Source: Theodoxus fluviatilis (Eukaryota > Mollusca > Gastropoda > Cycloneritida > Neritidae). Taken from it: a stretch of DNA of 64,000 nucleotides. Made by a program: the position numbers and the translations under genes. This document shows, in pieces, positions 1 through 12,000 of this stretch (the first letter of the stretch is position 1; each line of letters begins with the position of its first letter). Location of the stretch: positions 1 through 64,000 of the forward strand of contig JAWQFJ010001794.1 in assembly GCA_034096865.1 (NCBI GenBank). The letters are read 5' to 3'. The notes beneath the pieces are model-generated. The model was not told the origin of the DNA. It made no database searches and saw nothing but the letters and a program-made list of their open reading frames with translations.

Positions 1-385
1 ACACTATGTTTAGACACACGTTTTTTGTTGCTACACTCATACCAGAAATGCCGAACCAGGAAGGAGGTTGCTGCAGGAAAGAGAGAGAAAGAGGGGAAAT
101 ACAATCCTGCTTGGTTATGCTCCATCACATTGGGTTCCAGTAAGACGCGACTGCTCTCTGGCAATGTTGGTGTCTCTGAAGTCGCCTCAACGAAGAATGC
201 CCCAGCAAAGACGATGTTTCTCTGTTTCTTGAGAAATGTCAGTCGGACTTTTCCCACACGAAAGCTCCACAGTGCTGACAATCTGTGTCGACTGGGAAAG
301 CTGTAATGACCAAACTCAGGGAAACGGCGAATTCCGATTGAAATGCGATGGCTAATTTGCTCCAAACACAAAAGTAACTGTCATG
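1..385. other. unassigned sequence
   Basis: I see no recognisable gene, RNA or repeat here. A 93-codon open frame on the plus strand (25-306) has no domain or motif I recognise. Confidence 0.5.
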
Positions 386-818
386 ATCAGTTCAGTTCAG
401 TTCAGTCTCTTAATCCTGAGATGGGTTGTTGGCACCACTGATGACTTTCGGACAATCTTCCTCCATCGATCTCTATCTGTGTCTCGCTGTGAGTCAGCAA
501 AGGTCAAGCCTGTCCACTGATGTTGTCTTCCCACCTCTTTCTCTGCCTGCCTCTCCTTCTCCCACCTGGTACGGTACCTTGCAGGATGGTCTTGGCCAGC
601 CCACTGCCTCTTGACACGTGACCGTACCACTTCAGCTTTCTGCTTTTCACGATTGAGAGCAGGTTTTCGTACTGTCCAATTGCTCTCCTGATCCTGTTGC
701 TGACTTCCTCATTCGTGACATGGTCTTTATATGAGATGTTCAGAATCTTGCGGTACCATCTCATTTCCAGGGCTTGTATCCGTCTCTGTAGATCAGATGT
801 GAGTGTCCAGGATAAAAG
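386..818 (-). mobile_element. 5'-truncated LINE 3' end (non-LTR retrotransposon)
   Basis: The minus strand encodes the C-terminal tail of an endonuclease/reverse-transcriptase polyprotein of a non-LTR retrotransposon. Seen: residues reading LQRRIQALEMRWYRKIL, then SYKDHVTNEEV, then KWYGHVSR, GLAKTILQGT and a basic GGRRRGRQRKRWEDN block. This series is typical of the end of many invertebrate LINE ORFs, after the RT domain. Near 515-520 the frame shifts, and the tail continues in another frame (WTGLTFADSQRD, KSSVVP) to a stop at 397. The element ends in a short CTGAA-type tandem tail (plus-strand TTCAG units, about 390-406), as several LINE clades do. It is a dead, 5'-truncated copy: only about 430 bp remain, with a frameshift. 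The clade cannot be fixed from this tail. Confidence 0.88.
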
Positions 819-1529
819 TAGTTAAATCGATTTATGGAGGATCATGGTTTTAGTGACAGTCAACTACTCTCATTAACTTAGATCCACTCCTCTGTCTCCA
901 TGGGAAAGACGAGAAACAATGCTTGCTAGAGAAACACTGAAGACTCAGGCACAAGTACTTCAGGTTGTACAACGGAATGTTTACGAAGCTACATCCCTGG
1001 ACTTGTATCAAAAAATCATTACTCAGACGAAGATTTAAAAAAATATGCTTGACAAATCATGACAGAGCCAGGATTCGAGTATCCGGCTGCGACATCTATA
1101 AATGACAACCGTAATGTGTCACTTCTTTGAATCGCCAATCGATTTGCTAAATGCTGATTCAGTTTCCTCGTGTGTCTAGACCGAGCAGCATCAGATTTAG
1201 AGCGGAGCCATTCCTTTAGTGCAGAATCTGCGGCTCTGATGATTGGCTTGGCATCTTTGCTGTTCCTGGTCAAGCTTTCTGGAAGGAACATCGCGACTGA
1301 TCCGCTGCATGACTTGGAAATGACCATCTCCGCAGAGCTGCAGGCTCTCATCTTCAGTCCATCAGCAGCCTGCCTAGTCTGTATAGATAGGTGCCGAGAG
1401 TTGCGGTTGGTCATCTTCTCGAGCAAGAGTTTCGGAGTTCGGACTGTAAACCACCAGGAGCAAGAATGTCCCCGAGCTTACGAGACTTTTGGGCACAAGA
1501 AACAGATGCTCTCTGCTGAGGTTAATGGA
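819..1529. other. unassigned sequence
   Basis: No family is recognised. Open frames on both strands overlap (for example 135 codons on the minus strand, 1019-1426), but they show no motif, signal peptide or membrane segment. The plus-strand frame gets its length by running into the GAA/GGA tract that follows. Confidence 0.4.
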
Positions 1530-1826
1530 AGAAGAAGAAGAAGAAGAAGAAGAAGAAGAAGAAGAAGAAGAAGAAGAAGAAGAAGAAGAAGAAGAAGAGG
1601 AGGAGGAGGAGGAGGAGGAGGAGGAGGAGGAGGAGGAGGAGGAGGAGGAGGAGGAGGAGGAGGAGGAGGAGGAGGAGGAGGAGGAGGAGGAGAGGAGGAG
1701 GAGGAGGAGGAGGAGGAGGAAGAGGAGGAGGAGGAGGAGAGGAGGAGGAGGAGGAGGAGGAGGAGGGGGGGGGAGGAGGAGAAGCAGGAGCAGGAGCAGC
1801 AGGAGGAGGAGGAGGAGGAGGAGGAT
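1530..1826. repeat. (GAA)n to (GGA)n microsatellite
   Basis: About 65 bp of GAA units pass into about 230 bp of GGA units with a few interruptions (AGAGGAGG, a short G run near 1767, GAGCAG). The plus strand is almost pure purine. The Arg-, Gly- and Glu-runs encoded in its frames are by-products of the triplet repeat. Confidence 0.97.
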
Positions 1827-1829
1827 TGT

Positions 1830-2515
1830 TTCTTTGACAGCGGGGCACTTACTTCAGGCTATGTCAGCAAATGTTTTGTGGATGACATAGCAAGCTTTCT
1901 GTGTTGACACCGGGCGGCAGTCGCGTGAGTGAGACACTGTCCACGCCGAAGAATGCTGCCTTACATCCTCTTCGTTGTCGTGGCTTTTCTTCTGGTTCCT
2001 CAGGGATGGTGTGCACACTGCCTTGGTGTTGTTACACTGAGTCTTGCAAACGAAGACCCCCCCCCCCCCCCTTTGTACAAAGAACGACAATGGTAAGTTA
2101 TGCTTCATGGTAGGGGAATGTCACTCTAATGATGCACGTATACTTTGTGTCTTAAAAAAAATAATGAGCATATATACACTCGATCTGGTGCCTAGAGTTT
2201 AGTTCTGGATTATATGACGAAAATCGCGGCCGCTCAACTTGGGTGTGTCTGACCTGCAGATAATTTTCTCATCATGTGATGAACGTCATGATGGTTTTGG
2301 AGCAATTGTCAATAAAGTATTTTGTCACTTCATTCATCCCCTTACAGCCATGTGTTGTTGGCTGTTTCCACATTACCCTGGATGAACGAGTCACAGTCCA
2401 GCGACAGATAAGTTGGTTGTTGTAACATCGTCATACTCCAATGAATGCACACACCCAATATTCTGGTTTTCCGAGTTTCTAACACTGATCAATTCAGGCA
2501 ATGTCTGTCCTCTAA
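1830..2515. other. unassigned sequence with a short C run
   Basis: Contains a run of about 14 C near 2057-2070. Otherwise it is single-copy-looking DNA without a supported gene. Confidence 0.4.
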
Positions 2516-3115
2516 AGATGACAGCTTTGGGAAACCTTTGAGGATAGCATTGGAAATGCCTCGGGAAACTCTTGGGACTTGAAATTGCTTGTGCTATTAA
2601 GCCCAAGGCATTTCCGAATGTCACCCAAGGTTTCCCAAAGGGTTCTCCAAGGATTTGCCCGCGAGTTTCTTAAATCACTACAGGAAATTCCCAAGGGTTC
2701 TCCAAGACATATTCAGTAATTTCTTCAAGGAGTTCCCCAGGCATTTCCAAGAGTTTCCCAAGACATTTTCAATGGTTTCTCAAGAGCTTCCCAAGGGTTT
2801 CCTCAGTGGCTTCCTAAGGTATTTTCAAGGTTTTCCCAAAGCATTCCCAGGATTTCTCCAAGGAATTTTTCAAGGCAATTCCAAGGCCCTTCCGAATGTT
2901 TTCCGAGACATTTTATGGGGTTTCCCAAGGCATTTCCAAGGATTTCCCCAAGGCATTCCAAAGTATTTCCCAAGCTATTTCCAAGGATTTCCAAAGGCGT
3001 TTCCAAGTGTTTCCTAGGACTCTTCCATGGATTTCCCAATAATTTCAGTTTCTCCAAGGAATTCCCAATGAAAACCAAGGGGTTTCCCAAGACATTTCCC
3101 ATGAATTCTACCAAA
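2516..3115. repeat. degenerate TTTCCAAGG tandem repeat
   Basis: About 600 bp built from variants of TTTCCCAAGGCA / TTTCCAAGGAT, with a spacing of roughly 10-13 bp. Units are strongly diverged (CAAGG, CAAAGG, CAAGC, CCAAGA), so the array is old. Frames of Phe-Pro-Lys on the plus strand and Leu-Gly-Asn on the minus strand are repeat artefacts. Confidence 0.85.
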
Positions 3116-5160
3116 GAAAGCATAAGATGTTGAGTACTTGCTGTCAAAATCGCCTTCTGCATACCAGGCTCGCATAGTTACTCGTATTTTTACAGAGAAG
3201 CATGCAACAAGGAAGCATACTGGTACTGTAATCAAAGAGACCCCCACCCCCTATACTCCGCATTGCCGACTTAATTAAATGGCTCATTGTTCTCTATGCA
3301 TCTCAAGGTGTACACAATTGCATGTACTCACACGCAGCTAACAATAAAAGAAATTGAAATACTGACAAAACACAGGTTCCATCTTTGAAGTTTTATTGTG
3401 AACTACGTCAAACTACAAATACGAAACATCCTTTTCGCATGCTACTTGTCCACCTGACACTTTTATGTTACATCAACACAGAGCAGACACTCTACATTAA
3501 AGCTATTTGGGTGTTTGCTTTTCGAATCCACTTGACGTGGTACCATGAAAGGCCAAACGTTCATCAAAAGACGAACAGCCCCATGCAACAACATAATGAC
3601 AGCCACCAGGGTCGTGAGAAAGAAAAAGCATGGATAAAACTCGATCTACTGTCCATCTACAGCTTTTGTGAACCTTACAGAGCCTTCAGTCATGCAGACA
3701 TGTGCCAGACCTCGAGACTGATGGGTAAAGTAGACTGTCTCTCCTATGTACATGATATGTCACTAGCTCTACTCCATATCCTGCTGTGCAGAATACTAAT
3801 CTACTAAACATGGGTGTCATAATTCAACATTGACAGTTACCATAGCTGTAAATTCTGAAGCAGGTCTCTCTTAAAACTTTGAAACATTATCGTCTTGTAG
3901 TTACCTCTACTTATAAAATATAATAATCATGGGCAATGTGGTTTATAGTAAAATATAGAAAAATCCTTTCATATGCGCTCTGACAATTTGAAAGCTGCTA
4001 AAAACAATACTGTCGATGTCTACAACTTCTCAGACTGCTTTTCCTCGATTAAAAAAAGCACACACAACTATTTTTAGCATTTTCAGTGAAATGCAACCTA
4101 TCACAGCTAAACCAGACATTCCTTCTCTGTAATTATATTAATGCTCCTGTTCTGAACACCAGCAGAATCCCGCAGTGGCCTCAGCCCTGACGCCGAGCGT
4201 GCCTCACGTGGACACAGAGCAACACAGTCCCGCGAGCAATCGCCTCCATACAAAGCAAGGATGGATGAACAAACAATAATAATCACAATGATTCCAGATA
4301 AATCATGAAGAATGACAACAATGAACGCTTTCAATCGATTTTCAAAAATTGATCGGATACCAGAAGAAGGGGAAACTCGGAAGAAACAGGACCTTAACAG
4401 AAATCTCTATCACGACAGGCGATACCACGGAAAAAGGTGCGTGATATTGCATGCCCTGAAATGCTTCATTTCTAAAAATCAAATCTAATTTGAGAAGTAA
4501 TCAAGGTTTTACATATACTTTTACATCAAACAGTGGAAAAGAAAAAAATACAACAAAGAAAAAAAAAACACTCAACATTTTATTGAACAAATTATTCTGA
4601 CAAATGAAATTTATAATCTTATAATCTTTCAGAAAAAAACACATGTTCATCTCCATCTGTTGCCAGTCAAATGTGATAATGAAGTTTTGCACTTCAAATG
4701 ACTTGTAGATGTCAGTTTATTTCCTAGTATAGCTTATTAATTACAATAAAACCTAATTAGATGTATACAAGATTATGAGTCTTCAATATGTCTAGATATC
4801 ACGTCGATTCCTTAAGAAAAAAGTTTCTTACAGTGCCTCGAATAAGCCCATTAATCACGATTTTCTCTTATTTTCTCCTTTCTAAAACAGCTCTAACATC
4901 ACTGCCACTTGTACGTTGCACGTAATACAGCAATGTGAATGTGTTCATGAAACAAAAATGCACTCCAGGTGCTTTTGCATGCAAACCGCTATGTCGTCCT
5001 ATGCTCCGTATTGGTTTTCTGGTTGTCAGGCAAGCATAACCATTGCATGCCTTACCCCCTCTGCCACGCAACCAGGACACCAAACCTCCTGGATGGTGGA
5101 AAGCAAGAGCACAGGGGTGAGGAGGCATCCTTGTCAGAAGGTATGTATAGCTGACCTGGA
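3116..5160. other. unassigned, mostly AT-rich sequence
   Basis: No gene is supported. A 140-codon open frame (3385-3807, plus) has no recognisable domain and ordinary AT-rich composition. A more GC-rich patch lies at about 4160-4260, and another at about 5050-5130 just before the minisatellite. Confidence 0.4.
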
Positions 5161-5163
5161 GTT

Positions 5164-8056
5164 ATGTCCTACTATATGTCCTGCAGTTGTCCCTCAGTCT
5201 ATGTCCTGCAGTTGTCCCTCAGTCTGTGTCCTGCAGTTGTCCCTCAGTCTATGTCCTGCAGTTGTCCCTCAGTCTATGTCCTGCAACTGTCCCTCAGTCT
5301 ATGTCCTGCAACTGTCCCTCAGTCTATGTTCTGCAGTTGTCCCTCAGTCTATGTCCTGCAGTTGTCCCTCAGTCTATGTTCTGCAGTTGTCCCTCAGTCT
5401 ATGTCCTGCAGTTGTCCCTCAGTCTATGTCCTGCAACTGTCCCTCAGTCTGTGTCCTGCAACTGTCCCTCAGTCTATGTCCTGCAGTTGTCCCTCAGTCT
5501 ATGTCCTGCAGTTGTCCCTCAGTCTATGTTCTGCAGTTGTCCCTCAGTCTGTGTCCTGCAGTTGTCCCTCAGTCTATGTCCTGCAGTTGTCCCTCAGTCT
5601 ATGTCCTGCAACTGTCCCTCAGTCTATGTCCTGCAGTTGCCCCTCAGTCTATGTCCTGCAGTTGTCCCTCAGTCTATGTTCTGCAGTTGTCCCTCAGTCT
5701 ATGTTCTGCAGTTGTCCCTCAGTCTATGTTCTGCAGTTGTCCCTCAGTCTATGTCCTGCAGTTGTCCCTCAGTCTATGTCCTGCAGTTGCCCCTCAGTCT
5801 ATGTCCTGCAGTTGCCCCTCAGTCTATGTCCTGCAGTTGTCCCTCAGTCTATGTCCTGCAGTTGCCCCTCAGTCTATGTCCTGCAGTTGTCCCTCAGTCT
5901 ATGTCCTGCAACTGTCCCTCAGTCTATGTCCTGCAGTTGTCCCTCAGTCTATGTCCTGCAGTTGTCCCTCAGTCTATGTTCTGCAGTTGTCCCTCAGTCT
6001 ATGTCCTGCAGTTGTCCCTCAGTCTATGTCCTGCAACTGTCCCTCAGTCTGTGTCCTGCAGTTGTCCCTCAGTCTATGTCCTGCAGTTGTCCCTCAGTCT
6101 ATGTCCTGCAGTTGTCCCTCAGTCTATGTCTGCAGTTGTCCCTCAGTCTATGTCCTGCAGTTGTCCCTCAGTCTTTGTCCTGCAGTGTCGCTCAGTCTAT
6201 GTCCTGCAACTGTCCCTCAGTCTATGTCCTGCAGTTGTCCCTCAGTCTATGTCCTGCAGTTGTCCCTCAGTCTATGTCCTGCAGTTGTCCCTCAGTCTAT
6301 GTTCTGCAGTTGTCCCTCAGTCTATGTTCTGCAGTTGTCCCTCAGTCTATGTCCTGCAGTTGTCCCTCAGTCTATGTCCTGCAGTTGCCCCTCAGTCTAT
6401 GTCCTGCAGTTGTCCCTCAGTCTATGTCCTGCAGTTGCCCCTCAGTCTATGTCCTGCAGTTGCCCCTCAGTCTATGTCCTGCAGTTGCCCCTCAGTCTAT
6501 GTCCTGCAGTTGTCCCTCAGTCTATGTCCTGCAGTTGTCCCTCAGTCTATGTTCTGCAGTTGTCCCTCAGTCTATGTCCTGCAGTTGTCCCTCAGTCTGT
6601 GTCCTGCAGTTGTCCCTCAGTCTATGTCCTGCAGTTGTCCCTCAGTCTATGTCCTGCAGTTGTCCCTCAGTCTGTGTCCTGCAGTTGTCCCTCAGTCTAT
6701 GTCCTGCAGTTGTCCCTCAGTCTATGTCCTGCAACTGTCCCTCAGTCTATGTCCTGCAGTTGCCCCTCAGTCTATGTCCTGCAGTTGTCCCTCAGTCTAT
6801 GTTCTGCAGTTGTCCCTCAGTCTATGTTCTGCAGTCGTCCCTCAGTCTATGTTCTGCAGTTGTCCCTCAGTCTATGTCCTGCAGTTGTCCCTCAGTCTAT
6901 GTCCTGCAGTTGCCCCTCAGTCTATGTCCTGCAGTTGTCCCTCAGTCTATGTCCTGCAGTTGCCCCTCAGTCTATGTCCTGCAGTTGTCCCTCAGTCTAT
7001 GTCCTGCAACTGTCCCTCAGTCTATGTTCTGCAGTTGTCCCTCAGTCTATGTCCTGCAGTTGTCCCTCAGTCTGTGTCCTGCAGTTGTCCCTCAGTCTAT
7101 GTCCTGCAGTTGTCCCTCAGTCTATGTCCTGCAACTGTCCCTCAGTCTATGTCCTGCAACTGTCCCTCAGTCTATGTTCTGCAGTTGTCCCTCAGTCTAT
7201 GTCCTGCAGTTGTCCCTCAGTCTATGTTCTGCAGTTGTCCCTCAGTCTATGTCCTGCAGTTGTCCCTCAGTCTATGTCCTGCAACTGTCCCTCAGTCTGT
7301 GTCCTGCAGTTGTCCCTCAGTCTATGTCCTGCAGTTGTCCCTCAGTCTATGTCCTGCAGTTGTCCCTCAGTCTATGTTCTGCAGTTGTCCCTCAGTCTAT
7401 GTCCTGCAGTTGTCCCTCAGTCTATGTCCTGCAACTGTCCCTCAGTCTATGTCCTGCAGTTGCCCCTCAGTCTATGTCCTGCAGTTGTCCCTCAGTCTAT
7501 GTTCTGCAGTTGTCCCTCAGTCTATGTTCTGCAGTTGTCCCTCAGTCTATGTTCTGCAGTTGTCCCTCAGTCTATGTCCTGCAGTTGTCCCTCAGTCTAT
7601 GTCCTGCAGTTGCCCCTCAGTCTATGTCCTGCAGTTGTCCCTCAGTCTATGTCCTGCAGTTGCCCCTCAGTCTATGTCCTGCAGTTGCCCCTCAGTCTAT
7701 GTCCTGCAGTTGCCCCTCAGTCTATGTCCTGCAGTTGTCCCTCAGTCTATGTCCTGCAGTTGTCCCTCAGTCTATGTTCTGCAGTTGTCCCTCAGTCTAT
7801 GTCCTGCAGTTGTCCCTCAGTCTGTGTCCTGCAGTTGTCCCTCAGTCTATGTCCTGCAGTTGTCCCTCAGTCTATGTCCTGCAGTTGTCCCTCAGTCTAT
7901 GTCCTGCAGTTGTCCCTCAGTCTATGTCCTGCAGTTGTCCCTCAGTCTATGTCCTGCAGTTGTCCCTCAGTCTATGTCCTGCAGTTGTCCCTCAGTCTAT
8001 GTCCTGCAGTTGTCCCTCAGTCTATGTCCTGCAGTTGCCCCTCAGTCTATGTCCTG
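5164..8056. repeat. 25-bp minisatellite array, about 115 copies
   Basis: The unit is 25 bp and reads, as CTGCAGTTGTCCCTCAG plus TCTATGTC, tandemly for about 2.9 kb. Few sites vary: TTG/AAC after CTGCAG-CTGCA, TGTCCC/TGCCCC, TATGTCC/TATGTTC/TGTGTCC. Two irregular units lie near 6126-6190 (a 1-bp loss and a shortened unit). Most units carry CTGCAG. Because 25 is not a multiple of 3 and the unit has no stop in any plus frame, all three frames stay open for more than 1,200 codons. These are not genes. Confidence 0.98.
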
Positions 8057-9052
8057 CAACTGTCTCTCTGTATGTCTTGCAGTATTTTCCATCTGTCTGT
8101 CCTGCAGTCTTTTCCTCTATGTCTGTCTTGCAACTGTCCCTCTGTACCTGCCCTGCAGTCTTTTCCATCTATATCTGTCCTGCAGTCTTTTCCATCTATA
8201 TCTGTCCTGCAGTCTTTTCCATCTATATCTGTCCTGCAGTCTTTTCCATCTATATCTGTCCTGCAGTCTTTTCCATCTATATCTGTCCTGCAGTCTTTTC
8301 CATCTATATCTGTCCTGCAGTCTTTTCCCTCTGTATCTGTCCTGCAGTCTTTTCCCTCTGTATCTGTCCTGCAGTCTTTTCCCTCTGTATCTGTCCTGCA
8401 GTCTTGTCCCTCTGTATCTGTCCTGCAGTCTTGTCCCTCTGTATCTGTCCTGCAGTCTTGTCCCTCTGTATCTGTCCTGCAGTCTTGTCCCTCTGTATCT
8501 GTCCTGCAGTCTTGTCCCTCTGTACCTGTCCTGCAGTCTTGTCCCTCTGTATCTGTCCTGCAGTCTTTTCCCTCTGTATCTGTCCTGCAGTCTTGTCCCT
8601 CTGTACCTGCCCTGCAGTCTTTTCCATCTATATCTGTCCTGCAGTCTTTTCCATCTATATCTGTCCTGCAGTCTTTTCCATCTATATCTGTCCTGCAGTC
8701 TTTTCCATCTATATCTGTCCTGCAGTCTTTTCCATCTATATCTGTCCTGCAGTCTTTTCCATCTATATCTGTCCTGCAGTCTTTTCCATCTATATCTGTC
8801 CTGCAGTCTTTTCCCTCTGTATCTGTCCTGCAGTCTTTTCCCTCTGTATCTGTCCTGCAGTCTTGTCCCTCTGTATCTGTCCTGCAGTCTTGTCCCTCTG
8901 TATCTGTCCTGCAGTCTTTTCCCTCTGTATCTGTCCTGCAGTCTTTTCCATCTATATCTGTCCTGCAGTCTTTTCCCTCTGTATCTGTCCTGCAGTCTTT
9001 TCCCTCTGTATCTGTCCTGCAGTCTTTTTCCTCTGTATCTGTCCTGCAGTTG
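8057..9052. repeat. 27-bp minisatellite array, about 33 copies
   Basis: After a roughly 100-bp transition (8057-8157), the array changes to a 27-bp unit: CTGCAGTCTTTTCCATCT plus ATATCTGTC. Three unit types are visible: A (TTTTCCATCTATAT), B (TTTTCCCTCTGTAT) and C (TTGTCCCTCTGTAT). They occur in blocks: A x6, B x3, then mostly C, then A x7, B x2, C x2, and a mixed end. The CTGCAGT core is shared with the preceding 25-bp array. Nine-residue peptide repeats in each frame are artefacts of the 27-bp period. Confidence 0.97.
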
Positions 9053-9056
9053 TATG

Positions 9057-12000
9057 AGAACCTGTTTTTCTCTCCTGCAGCCTTTTCCTTTACATTTGCC
9101 TTGCTATTGTACCTCTCTATCTACACTGCAGTTGTACCTTTATCTGTCCTGCAGTCTTGACAGTGTTGTCAAACTGAATTGCCTACTCTGCCAAAGTGAT
9201 TCTAAGCCAAAAACATTGACCAGCAACAGGGAGATTGACTACATACTCATTTACCATTGGTTAAAATATGGCTTCTAGAGCAGACAATGGAAACATCATT
9301 AACAAGACTGCACCAGCAGCAACATATTAAAAAGCTCTTTTTAAAAAATCCATAAACTGGAAAAGAGATGGATATTTGGTAAAATTTAACACTAAATTAA
9401 TGAATTATGAAAAGATGTCAATACTACATGCAAACACTCACCGAAATTTTCCACAACAATATTTAGCATGCAAGTTACGGTGGGCCTAGTCCAGGCCCCA
9501 ACACAGTCAGAACACAGAGAGCAAGGACAGTGCCATTTTGATATCGGTCAGACCCAGGAAAGAAACTCCCAGGACATCTACATACAACAGGTGGTTTGTT
9601 TTGTTTTTGTTTTTTTATTTTTCTGTTCTTAGCGTGTAACACAATGTCTTGTTTTGACAGACTAGGACACAGAAGCAGTAGACAAACAACCACGTCCACG
9701 ACCTCAAGGAGGATAGACAAACTACAGCAACACAGCACAACATTCCAAGTCCACAGATGTACAAACAGCACAGCCCTATACATCTCAAAATGAAACATGG
9801 AAAATAGACCACTCTGCTCCACGGACCATCTCACCACACCAACGTACATGCACCAGATGAAAACAGGGTTCGATGTCTGAATATTATGCTACACCATGCA
9901 CTCTGTAAGGTGTACTATGTATGGATAAGGCTCTATCACATTTGCAAAACAGCAAAACAGACACACACAAATAAGAGAAGTAGTGTGAACATGATTACGG
10001 AAGAAGAAAAAAATCAAGGTCTACAACATCTCATATAAAACATTTGAAATTGGAAGGAGGGATAGATTTTTGATGTTTTTCGACTTCTGTAAGCATCACA
10101 TAAACAGTGTTCATCAAAAATGATGAAATACGGCTAAAACAGCAGTTAACAGCAGTAGATATTTTTTGCGACTTTGACCTCAAAACAGAGAAAAAATACA
10201 ACCAAAAGAGTCTTTTTTGCACAGTTTGTATTAGTTTTATGTAGTACAATCCACTTCTGTTGGACATCAGCAGATGTCTTCCTTGCCAAGAGCACCAGGA
10301 AAATGGCATCGCTCTATCGCCAAGAGCAGCATTAATTTCTCCACAAAATACTTATTCACATGGACATCACTCCCCTACAACAAGGAGATTAAAAAAGTCG
10401 CACTGCATCATGCTGAGAGCTTGCAACAAAACCTCCCATGATGTAATCACACTGTAATGCTATGTCTTGCATTTTCACATTAACCAGACATTTTTTTAAT
10501 ATGTCAACATGTACAACTTGTACTGCACTGCACTTCCTTTTTTCTGATATTAGAAGTGAGAAATAAACCTCAATGAGATTCTAATCACAGACTGAATAAA
10601 TGCATTAAATTATATCTTTTACCCCTTTTTTGGCCTCCCCACTAAACATCAAGACCAGTTAGTCCTCACTTCTCAGTTGGCACTGACAACAACAATTACC
10701 ACCAGTCTATCATTAATTACCATTGAACAATTAAAATTAGATGTCATGAAACTCGATTTTGATTTTTAAATCATTTACATGCCATAACATACTGGCATAC
10801 TGTAAACCTCTTCACCAACCTAGCACATCATAACTTAAAATTAGCTCCTTCTGAGCTTCTTTTGTTGTACTTTGAGCATTATATGAAAATACTGCTTTTG
10901 TTACTTTGCTTGTAATTCAACATTACTGCACTCCATACCCTGCAGTCTGCACTCCTGTTCTGCAGCTCTCCACTTCTAAAGTCAACTGTGCTCTGGTCCA
11001 AACACATCAACACCAACAAAAATCTGCAAGTCGTCACAAGTCACTTCAAAATACATCTGTTTGAATCCAAAGGCTGCATCCAATAGGCTTCAATAGCTGT
11101 GTAAATGGAGAGAGAAAAAACACAGTAAAAACCGAGAATTTGCTGCCGCATTACAGGACCCTTGGACAGGTAGGCACAGAGCTGAGAGTCATACGTAGGA
11201 GAGCAAGTTTGGTGCTAGGGTGAGGCTTTTCCCACAACATCCCCACTCAACGAGGCAGGGTCAAAGTGTCCTCAAGGAGACTCCCAAATCTCAAAACTCC
11301 CCTCACCCTCCACTTGTTGATGCATTCTGTTGAGGCATGAAATTAATCTTTTGCAAAAATCCCATCTTTTGGGTCATATTTTAAATCTTAAACAAGCCAA
11401 ACCCTTTGCAGAATCACATCAACTAGATCTAAACAATTCATTACAGTACTCTCTATTGCAAGAGCACACACTTAAAGTTGTTGAATATTTAGTCTTTTCA
11501 ACAAAACAAAAGAAGTTTTTTTATATGTCACAATTCAAACCATATGCAATTATAAAGCCTAGCAACAAACTTACCCTCTGAAGTATGACCATCATCAACA
11601 TGAGATGTTTTTCTCCTCCTTGTTTTATACGACTGGTGTAGTTCTGCAAGACTCCTAATTAATGTTTTTCCATCTCCAATGAAGACATTGACAATAATCA
11701 TCAAAAAGCACAAAATCAAGGCTCTGTGACATTCGGCATTCCGGTATAAAAGAATGCAGTATCACAATTTCTGAACAGAAGGTAAAGGGGATTGGATTCT
11801 CCACACTGAGAAACTCAAGAACATTTGTGGCTTGTGAAGATGTTTTGTGTAATTTACCTCGCTAAACAGGCAGATCCAACTGTAGACGACGCTTATGCTT
11901 CAAATCAACATCTTATCGACCACAGCTAACAACAACGATGCACATCAAGTACCATATCCACAAAATAAAGCTACTCTTCACAACAGAATTATGCCAGCAC

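Noticed and set aside
3385..3807. 140-codon plus-strand ORF as a gene
   Set aside because: No domain, no splice signals that help, and no sign of coding constraint. Length is compatible with chance.
5164..9052. CRISPR-like array
   Set aside because: Repeats are directly contiguous, without unique spacers, and the context is eukaryotic.
4916..9278. Plus-strand open frames of 1,297 to 1,414 codons rich in Cys, Ser, Leu and Pro
   Set aside because: They arise from stop-free 25-bp and 27-bp repeats in all three frames. Variation between units shows no bias to third codon positions.
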